DNA from: CAZYTO01 sp964650405
GTDB taxonomy: Bacteria; Acidobacteriota; Thermoanaerobaculia; Gp7-AA8
Length of the DNA: 13,538 bases
Direction: 5' to 3'
Assembly (NCBI GenBank): GCA_964650405.1
Contig: CAZYTO010000156.1
Span: 1-13,538, forward strand
Shown here: positions 6,849 to 12,542 of the stretch, one piece after another
Position numbering within the stretch: position 1 is the stretch's first letter
How the letters are laid out: the number at the start of each line of letters is the position of its first letter
The notes under the pieces: model-generated
Told to the model about the DNA's origin: nothing
Database searches by the model: none
The model's input: the letters and a program-made list of their open reading frames with translations, nothing else
Made by a program: the position numbers and the translations under genes

Positions 6849-9026
6849 TCAGCCGGCGTCCTCTTCGTCCTCGTCCTCCAGCGCGTCCGTCAACTGCTTG
6901 CGGAACTTGCCGTAGCCGGGAAGCGCGCGGACGGCCTCCAGGTCCTTGTCGGTCTCGATGAGCTCGAGGGAGAGAGGGTGGCGCTCCGCGAGGTTGGTCA
7001 GAACCTGCAGGGCGTCTTCCGCTTTGCCGGTCGTGGCCAGGAGGCATGCGCGGTTGTAGGTGGGGATCCATCCCTTGGGCCGGAGCGTTTCGGCGCGCCG
7101 GAAGAGCGCGTCGGCTTCGGAGGGCTTGCCGATGCGTCGTGCGCAGGTGCCCTCCTGCAGCATGGCCCGGACGTCGCTGGGGAGAATCTGCACGGTCTTC
7201 TTGTAGTAGTCGTAGGCGGCCTGGTACTCGCCCTTTTCGTAGTGGAGGTCACCGAGGCGGCGGTAGACGCGAGGGAAGGTGGGATCGGCGGCGACGCCTT
7301 TCCGGTAGTACTGCTCGGCCGCCGCTTCGTGCCCCTGGAGCGATTCGATGAAGCCGAGATTGGCCAGCGCTTCCGCGAAGTGGGGATTGATCGACAGCGA
7401 CTTCTGGAAACGCTTCGTCGCATCCTCCAGGTCGCCGTGCGTCAGCGACAGGGCCCCGAGGACGCCCTGCACGCGGAACTGCTCGGAGTCGACGGCCAGC
7501 GACTGTTGGTAATACTTCCGCGCCTTCGCCACGTCTCCCGTCTTGACGCCGATGAGGCCGAGGACGTTTAAAGCCGAGACGTTCCGGGGGGTGACTGCCA
7601 CCAGCTCCAGGAGCATCTTCTCCGCTTCCGGCCACTTCTTCCGCTGCGCGAAGTGACGGGCATCCTCGAGCTTGTTGTGCAGCGGCAGGCCGTCCTTCGG
7701 GTCCATGCCCTGCATCGCATTGCGCTCGCCGTGCGGCGCGAGGTAGCCGAGGGCCTGCAGCGACTCCTCCGTCTCCCGGGTCATGGGATTGGCGGCCGCC
7801 TTCACGGCATGCTTGCCGCTGGCCTCCAGCAGGCTGGTCAGCTCGGCGTCGAGGCGGGCCCCCACGCGCGGCTCCTGGGCCAGGATGTTCGTCAACTCCC
7901 CCGGGTCCTTGCGCAGGTCGTACAGCTCCGGGCGCGGCGCGCGGATGTACTTGTAGCCGCCGTCCCGGACGGCATAGAGCGGCGCCATGCCGAAGCCGAC
8001 TTCCGAGAGCAGCGATTCCGAGTACTGGGGCAGTGGGGGCGGCGTTTCCTTTCCGCGCAGGGGGGCCAGCATGCTGCGGCCGTCCATCGCGTTCGTGGCC
8101 TTCAGCCCGACGACGTCGAGGACGGTGGGCGTGATGTCGACCGAGCGGATCGGTCCTTCGTACACACCGGGCTTGAAGAGGCGGGGATAGTGAACGATGA
8201 GCGGCACGCGGACGGTCGCGTCGTAGACGAAGATGGCGTGGGTCTGTTCGCCGTGCTCGCCGAGGCTCTCTCCATGGTCGGCGGTAAAGATCACCAGCGT
8301 ATCGTCGAGCACGCCGTCGGCCCGCAGCGTGTCGATGATCCGGCCGATCTGGCGGTCGACGCCGGCGATCTCCGCGTCGTAGGGGGTCGGGCAGATGGCC
8401 AGGTCCGCAGCGGAGGGGTGGTAGGGCTGGTGCGGATCGAAGAAGTGAATCCAGGTGAAGAAGGGCTTCGTCTTCTTCGCGTTCCAGCTCTGCAGCCAGC
8501 TCAGGAACAGCTCGGCCGTCTTCGGCGCCTGGCGCTCGCGGATCATGAAGAGCTTCGGATCCTCCTCGGCCCACAGATCGTCGTCGTAGGTCTCGAATCC
8601 CTGGTTGAGGTTGTAGCGGCGGTTGAGCACGAGGGCCGAGACGAAGGCGTGCGTCGTGTAGCCGGCGTCCCGGAGCCGTTCCGCGAGCGTCACGGCCTCT
8701 TCGCCGAGAGCATAGGCGCCGTTGTCGCGTACGCCGTGGGCCGGAGGGAACAGGCCCGTGAAAATCGACGTGTGCGACGGCATCGTGATCGGCGCGGAGG
8801 AGACGGCGTTCGCGCAGCGCACCCCTTCGCTGGCCAGGCTGTCGATGGCCGCCGTGTGGGCGAGGTGGTACCCGTAGCATCCGATCCGGTCGGCGCGGGT
8901 CGTATCGATCGTGATGACGAGCACGTTCGGGCGGCGCGGTTGCCACCACCGGCGGTATCCGAAGAACGCCAGTGCGGCCAGAACGACGATGAAAAGAGAG
9001 AGGAAGAGCCAGCGGCGGGAATGCAT
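6849..9026 (-). CDS. Membrane-anchored sulfatase-fold hydrolase/transferase with C-terminal TPR domain
   Basis: 725 residues. A signal-anchor helix spans about 7-23, so the enzyme should face the periplasm. Residues 33-400 form an alkaline-phosphatase/sulfatase superfamily domain: VLVITIDTTRAD (metal Asp41), the nucleophile loop APITMPSHTSIFTG (79-91), FFDPHQPY (195-202), TADHGESLGEHG (248-259, metal D250/H251) and QTHAIF (261-266). Classical sulfatases need Cys or Ser in C/S-x-P-x-R for formylglycine; here the loop is T81-M-P-S-H85. Thr81 is therefore the likely nucleophile, as in phosphoglycerol transferases, and true sulfatase activity is doubtful. About seven TPRs follow (450-685), ending in an acidic DEDEEDAG tail. 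Start ATG 9026 has no clear Shine-Dalgarno; a possible promoter lies just upstream. It converges on the receiver-kinase gene. Confidence 0.92.
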   Translation of the reverse strand: MHSRRWLFLSLFIVVLAALAFFGYRRWWQPRRPNVLVITIDTTRADRIGCYGYHLAHTAAIDSLASEGVRCANAVSSAPITMPSHTSIFTGLFPPAHGVRDNGAYALGEEAVTLAERLRDAGYTTHAFVSALVLNRRYNLNQGFETYDDDLWAEEDPKLFMIRERQAPKTAELFLSWLQSWNAKKTKPFFTWIHFFDPHQPYHPSAADLAICPTPYDAEIAGVDRQIGRIIDTLRADGVLDDTLVIFTADHGESLGEHGEQTHAIFVYDATVRVPLIVHYPRLFKPGVYEGPIRSVDITPTVLDVVGLKATNAMDGRSMLAPLRGKETPPPLPQYSESLLSEVGFGMAPLYAVRDGGYKYIRAPRPELYDLRKDPGELTNILAQEPRVGARLDAELTSLLEASGKHAVKAAANPMTRETEESLQALGYLAPHGERNAMQGMDPKDGLPLHNKLEDARHFAQRKKWPEAEKMLLELVAVTPRNVSALNVLGLIGVKTGDVAKARKYYQQSLAVDSEQFRVQGVLGALSLTHGDLEDATKRFQKSLSINPHFAEALANLGFIESLQGHEAAAEQYYRKGVAADPTFPRVYRRLGDLHYEKGEYQAAYDYYKKTVQILPSDVRAMLQEGTCARRIGKPSEADALFRRAETLRPKGWIPTYNRACLLATTGKAEDALQVLTNLAERHPLSLELIETDKDLEAVRALPGYGKFRKQLTDALEDEDEEDAG

Positions 9027-9038
9027 GGAATTCGTAAC

Positions 9039-9066
9039 ATTCTAGTGGCAATGATCCCGCGCGCAA
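9039..9066 (-). promoter_or_regulatory. Possible sigma-70-type promoter for the sulfatase-fold gene
   Basis: On the minus strand TTGCGC (9061-9066) and TAGAAT (9039-9044) are separated by 16 bp. Transcription would start near 9032, only a few nucleotides before the ATG at 9026, giving a nearly leaderless mRNA. That agrees with the missing Shine-Dalgarno, but the match is partial. Confidence 0.35.
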
Positions 9067-9208
9067 CGTAAACTGCGCTCGGTCTGTGGGTCCCATTCAT
9101 CGTCCTGTGAGGAGCGGTTCTTGAAGCGTCTCCGATACTTGGCGACAGTCTCCGCCCGCGCGTCGCGGCCGGTGGCTGAGGGACGGGATGTTTGGATTCA
9201 AATTTGTG

Positions 9209-9238
9209 CTGGCAACTTTTTCCGGGGGATCGTAAACT
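9209..9238 (+). promoter_or_regulatory. Weak candidate promoter for the secreted LPTM-tail protein gene
   Basis: CTGGCA at 9209-9214 and TAAACT at 9233-9238 are separated by 18 bp, about 60 nt upstream of the GTG start at 9297. The AT-rich stretch 9189-9222 is unusual for this window and fits a promoter region. The nonamer CGTAAACTG containing the -10 candidate also occurs at 9067-9075. Confidence 0.25.
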
Positions 9239-9296
9239 GTCCGTAGTCAGCCCGTATCCACCCCCAGGACAATGCCAATGGTGAGGGAGAGCTTTG

Positions 9297-10466
9297 GTGA
9301 GAAAGCATTGTTACGTCCTTCTAGCAGCGTTTCTCTTCGCACAGGCCGCATTCGCAGACGTTTCGCTGACGGATAAGGCCTCCACCCTTCGCGTCATCAG
9401 CAACAACGCCGGCGTCCATGCGGCGGCGGTCGCGGCGAACAACGCCAAGCGGGCCGCCAAGCGTGCCCGCCAACACGGGCACTCCCAGGTCGTGTCCCAG
9501 GAGTTCCGCCTGAACCCGACTGCGACCGGTTCCATTGCACTGATCGACCAGGGCGGGCTGAAGTACTTCATCAACACCAACATCACGTTCAGCACGAGCT
9601 CGTCGGCATCGGCCGGCATGTCGGAAGCGTCGTACACGCACGCGGTTCCGGCCTCCACGAGCGCAGGCGGAGTGTCGATGTCGACGCTGAACGATGCGTA
9701 TGACGGGTATCAGTCCATCTGCGTCAGTCTCACCGGCGCCACCGGCCCGTGCCAGACGGGGAGCGCGTCCTACACGATCTACAACAAGCTCGGCCCGGCT
9801 ACGGTCGATGCCACGGTCCCGGCATCGGCGGCCTGCACCGGCCGCCAGTACGTTTTCCCCGTCCAGACCGTCGGCGGCCTGCACGTGCAGCGCAAGGTCT
9901 TCGTCCCCAACAACGACCGCTTCGCCCGCTGGATGAACATCTTCACCAACACGAGCGGCTCCCCGATCACCTTCAACATGATCACGTCGAACAACCTCGG
10001 TTCGGACAGCAACACCAGAGTCGTCACGAGCTCGAGCGGCGATAACGTTGCCACTGTCGCCGACAAGTGGGTCACGAGCTTCCAGAACTTCTCCGGTAAC
10101 ACCTCCAGCGATCCGCGCCTCTTCCACGTCATGTGGGGCCCGGGCGCCCCCACGCCGATCTCGTTCATCAACTTCGTCGACGGCGACGACAACCCGTACT
10201 GGGATTACACGATCACGCTCGCTCCCGGCCAGACGAAGATGATCGTCAACTTCGGCGGCGGCATGGAGACGAAGGCCCTCGCGGCCACGCAGGCGGCCAC
10301 GCTCGACAACTTCGGCGCGAACGCCCAGCAGTGCATGTCGGCCACCGAGCTGAGCGAAGTGGTGAACTTCGCCGTCAACCTCGGCGCCCTCCCGACCATG
10401 AACCCGTGGGTGCTGGCCCTGCTGGCCCTCAGCCTGGCCATGGTCGCGCTCGTTCGCCGGGCCTGA
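9297..10466 (+). CDS. Secreted protein with C-terminal IPTL-CTERM-like sorting tail
   Basis: 389 residues, no recognised catalytic domain. GTG 9297 is preceded by GAGGGAG (9283-9289) at 7-nt spacing, the best ribosome binding site in the window; TTG 9294 is an alternative. Residues 1-20 form a signal peptide ending AQAAFA. After a short basic stretch (AKRAAKRARQ) the chain is rich in Ser, Thr, Asn and Gly, with aromatic-alternating segments typical of beta-sandwich surface proteins. A few cysteines could form disulfides. The last 28 residues read LPTM, then a hydrophobic helix (about WVLALLALSLAMVALV), then RRA. This tripartite layout matches PEP-CTERM/IPTL-CTERM sorting signals, which in other bacteria are cut by exosortases. 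LPTM instead of IPTL is a variant, so the family call is inference. It is monocistronic, with a promoter-like region upstream and a strong terminator downstream. Confidence 0.85.
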   Translation: MRKHCYVLLAAFLFAQAAFADVSLTDKASTLRVISNNAGVHAAAVAANNAKRAAKRARQHGHSQVVSQEFRLNPTATGSIALIDQGGLKYFINTNITFSTSSSASAGMSEASYTHAVPASTSAGGVSMSTLNDAYDGYQSICVSLTGATGPCQTGSASYTIYNKLGPATVDATVPASAACTGRQYVFPVQTVGGLHVQRKVFVPNNDRFARWMNIFTNTSGSPITFNMITSNNLGSDSNTRVVTSSSGDNVATVADKWVTSFQNFSGNTSSDPRLFHVMWGPGAPTPISFINFVDGDDNPYWDYTITLAPGQTKMIVNFGGGMETKALAATQAATLDNFGANAQQCMSATELSEVVNFAVNLGALPTMNPWVLALLALSLAMVALVRRA

Positions 10467-10493
10467 TCCACACCTTCTCTATCGAACGTAGCC

Positions 10494-10527
10494 GAGGGCC
10501 GCGGTCATCCGCGGCCCTCAGTGTTTT
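10494..10527 (+). terminator. Hairpin terminator after the LPTM-tail protein gene
   Basis: GAGGGCCGCGG (10494-10504) pairs perfectly with CCGCGGCCCTC (10509-10519) over 11 bp around a TCAT loop. It is followed by AGTGTTTT at 10520-10527. It lies 27 nt after the stop codon and is the only classical intrinsic terminator seen in the window. Confidence 0.85.
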
Positions 10528-10549
10528 GAGGCACGAAAAAGGCGGTCAT

Positions 10550-10574
10550 CCCGAGCCTTTTCACAGCGCTCGGG
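10550..10574. repeat. Short inverted repeat CCCGAGC/GCTCGGG
   Basis: A 7-bp stem (10550-10556 with 10568-10574) around an 11-nt loop. GCGGTCATCC just before it (10542-10551) repeats the same decamer at 10501-10510 inside the terminator. Possibly a remnant of a dispersed palindromic repeat. Confidence 0.4.
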
Positions 10575-10764
10575 CGCTGCACCTGAGAGAAGAAACGAGG
10601 GAGAGGACGGGTCACGCGGAGATCGCGGAGACCGCGGAGATGTTCGGGTCCCCTCCGCGTCTCCGCGCCGCGCTGCACCTGAGAGAGGAAACGAGGTGGA
10701 GGACCGGTCACGCGGAGATCGCGGAGATCACAGAGTGTTCGGGTTCCCCTCCGCGTCTCCGCGC
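10574..10764. repeat. Tandem duplication of a 96-bp unit, each copy holding an inverted CGCGGAGAT array
   Basis: Copy 1 is 10574-10669 and copy 2 is 10670-10764; they share GCGCTGCACCTGAGAGA at the start and CCCCTCCGCGTCTCCGCGCC at the end. Inside each, CGCGGAGAT-type units (for example from 10613 and from 10710) face TCCGCGTCTCCGCG, forming a hairpin. This occupies the middle of the 470-nt gene-free gap 10467-10936; no gene is supported there. Confidence 0.85.
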
Positions 10765-10822
10765 CTCCGCGTGACGCTTTTCGGACTCGTAAGACCCGCA
10801 TAAGCACCGGGAGTTTCCTGGA

Positions 10823-10891
10823 AGCGTACGCGAGCGACCTGGTAGGCCGGGTTCCGCAAACAGGCGGCACTGTGTGGCACCCGCGTACGCT
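10823..10891. repeat. Inverted repeat AGCGTACGCG / CGCGTACGCT in a REP-like block
   Basis: Ten-base arms at 10823-10832 and 10882-10891 are perfectly complementary, with a GC-rich 49-nt interior that contains GGCACTGTGTGGCAC. A further palindrome CCCAT...ATGGG (10924-10941) follows and includes the candidate ATG 10937 of the next gene. The block looks like a dispersed non-coding repeat, but only one copy lies in this window. Confidence 0.5.
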
Positions 10892-10936
10892 CGGGATGGC
10901 CCGCGTTTCGCGTTCCGGCGTGGCCCATGCTTCGCA

Positions 10937-11911
10937 ATGGGTATGAGACCCCTCGCTCCCCTCGTGCTCCTGCTCCTCGGACCCACGGTCCACGCCGCCA
11001 CCCTCACTCCCGTCGCCCTGGCCCGCCTCGCCCCTTCCACCGGTGACGTCCTCGCGCCGCTCACCGCCGGGCTCCAGTCGTCCGACGTGCTCAGCCGCGC
11101 CACGGCTGCGCGCGTCGTAGCCATTCGCGGGGAGAAGGCTCTCGTTCCAACGCTGCGCGACGTCCTGGCCAATGAACCGAACGCCGATGCGGCGCGCGAG
11201 GAGATCCGGGCTCTCGTTCTCACCGGTTCCGATGACGACATCGACGCTGCCGCCCATGTCGCGTCGCGATTCCCGGCGCGGATGGACGGCGTTCTCGCCG
11301 ATGCCGTGGCCCGCCTCGGGGCGCGCGGGATCTCGCTCTATCCGAAAGTGGTCCGGCCCCTGCGGCGCATCGGAGACGAGTCGAACTTCTTCCGCGTGGC
11401 CCTCTGGCAGTCGCAGGACGACGCCACGGATGTGGCCGCGAGCCTGCTCGCCGGAAATGACGAGCGCGGCTGGTGCGAGCTGATCGACGGCGCGGGTGAC
11501 GCGAGCTCCATCGCTCCCTCCGCCTTCGCCACGGCCCTCGGCTCGGAAGCGCCGGGCATCCGCGCCACCACGGTGCACTGCCTGCTGCGTCGTTATGCCG
11601 CCGACCGGGTGCATTTCCCGGAGGCGCTGCATGACGTCGTCAACGCGGCGCTGCCCGACGGCGCCTCGCCTGAGGAGACGTTCGGGCGTGAGCTGCTGCG
11701 GCGAGCCGCCGGCAGCGCGCCGCAGGAGAACGACGTCGCGCCGCTGCTGCATGACCACTGCACGTACCGGACGCTCTTCACCGCGAACGAGCTCGCCGCC
11801 GCGCACTGTGACCTCGACGTCCTGCCGAACGATCCGCGCGTCTCCGCCCCGGTCCTGCCGGCCCAGGTGGCCATCAGCGGCTACCTCCCCCCGGTCTCTC
11901 CGATGCCTTGA
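10937..11911 (+). CDS. Secreted helical-repeat protein, paralogue A, N-terminal part (frameshifted)
   Basis: 324 residues before a premature stop. A signal peptide MRPLAPLVLLLLGPTVHA starts at ATG 10943 (ATG 10937 gives two more residues; neither has a Shine-Dalgarno). The rest is Ala/Leu/Arg-rich helices in pairs, resembling HEAT-like repeats, with landmarks TAARVVAIRGEK, EEIRALVLTGSDDDIDAA and FGRELLRRAAGS. It is clearly paralogous to the gene at 12543, which has AAARVAAVRDVK, EELRALVLLGDESDVDRA and FGRELLRRMLGG at matching places. At the C6 run 11887-11892 the frame breaks. One extra C would read GYLPPGLSDALIREAGC and continue into the next open frame, giving a 515-residue protein. The paralogue has VLPPGLT at this point, which supports the repaired frame. 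Function is unknown; an envelope role is likely from the signal peptide. Confidence 0.8.
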   Translation: MGMRPLAPLVLLLLGPTVHAATLTPVALARLAPSTGDVLAPLTAGLQSSDVLSRATAARVVAIRGEKALVPTLRDVLANEPNADAAREEIRALVLTGSDDDIDAAAHVASRFPARMDGVLADAVARLGARGISLYPKVVRPLRRIGDESNFFRVALWQSQDDATDVAASLLAGNDERGWCELIDGAGDASSIAPSAFATALGSEAPGIRATTVHCLLRRYAADRVHFPEALHDVVNAALPDGASPEETFGRELLRRAAGSAPQENDVAPLLHDHCTYRTLFTANELAAAHCDLDVLPNDPRVSAPVLPAQVAISGYLPPVSPMP

Positions 11912-12483
11912 TCCGCGAAGCCGGCTGCAACGAGTCGGCCATCGGCCTGGCCTCCGTCACCGTCGACCGCGCCGGCCGCGTGCAGCGCCTGGAGACCTCG
12001 CGCATCGTCACACCGTCGCGCTGCCTCAACGCCATCGCCTCCATGATCGCCCTCTCCTTCTTCGATCCGGAGAGCGTCTCCAGCGCGCCCACGGACGGGC
12101 AGTTCGTCATCCTCAAGGCCCAGCACCAGACGCCGTGCTTCGACGCCACCTCGCTCGCGTCCGAGGCCATGGCCCGCCCCCGCCGCGCCGGCGACGCCTT
12201 CACCTCGCCGTCCGTCGCCCGCCGCACCGACCCGGTCGTCTCCAACGAAGTGCGCCAGTCGCTCAAGCGCGACGACCCGCACGAGTTCTACATCGTCGTC
12301 GACTCCGTCGTAGCCCCGGCCGGCTGCCTTCGTGGCGTCCAGCTCGTCCGCCAGTCGCCCATCGCCGCCGTCAACGCCTCCGCACTCACCGCCCTCGCCG
12401 AGTGGAAATTCCGCCCCGCCACCGAAGACGGCGTTCCCGTCGCCGCCGAATACAACCTGACGATCAGGTTCAGGATGCCGTGA
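11908..12483 (+). CDS. TonB_C-like C-terminal part of paralogue A, separated by a one-base frameshift
   Basis: About 190 residues in the frame -1 to the preceding gene and overlapping its stop; the only start is a TTG at 11908 with no ribosome site, so an independent gene is unlikely. It holds two copies of a TonB C-terminal-like fold. The first is degenerate: ASVTVDRAGRVQRLE through MIALSFFDPESVS (about residues 15-60). The second is better: GVQLVRQSPIAAVNASAL, then AEWKFRPATEDGVPVAAE and LTIRFRMP at the end, the classic W-[RK]-F-x-P-A-x-x-x-G-x-P-V layout. TonB_C domains contact TonB-box peptides of outer-membrane transporters in true TonB, but in fusions like this the role is unknown. If expressed, it should be as the tail of the secreted protein encoded from 10937. 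Confidence 0.75.
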   Translation: MIREAGCNESAIGLASVTVDRAGRVQRLETSRIVTPSRCLNAIASMIALSFFDPESVSSAPTDGQFVILKAQHQTPCFDATSLASEAMARPRRAGDAFTSPSVARRTDPVVSNEVRQSLKRDDPHEFYIVVDSVVAPAGCLRGVQLVRQSPIAAVNASALTALAEWKFRPATEDGVPVAAEYNLTIRFRMP

Positions 12484-12499
12484 ATCGGCTCGACGAATA

Positions 12500-12532
12500 A
12501 GCGAACAGCGACTAAGCGATTAAGCGATTAAG
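12500..12532. repeat. One-armed array of AGCGATTA units before paralogue B
   Basis: AGCGAAC, AGCGACTA and two exact AGCGATTA copies in a row fill most of the 59-nt gap between the two paralogues, ending 10 nt before ATG 12543. There is no complementary arm, unlike the other arrays in the window. Confidence 0.75.
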
Positions 12533-12542
12533 ATGCCGGCGC

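Noticed and set aside
7249..9096. 615-codon minus frame and a 472-codon plus frame over the sulfatase-fold gene
   Set aside because: Both are out-of-frame shadows; only the 6849-9026 frame shows signal anchor, metal motifs and TPRs.
9180..9296. Riboswitch or sigma-54 promoter before the LPTM-tail gene
   Set aside because: TGGCAACTTTTTCC lacks the correctly spaced GC element, and no conserved riboswitch core was recognised.
10574..10764. CRISPR-like array
   Set aside because: Two contiguous near-identical 96-bp copies, no short repeats with unique spacers and no cas gene.
10505..11806. 433-codon minus-strand frame through the repeat region and paralogue A
   Set aside because: It translates the repeats and the antisense of a gene that has a signal peptide and a matching paralogue.
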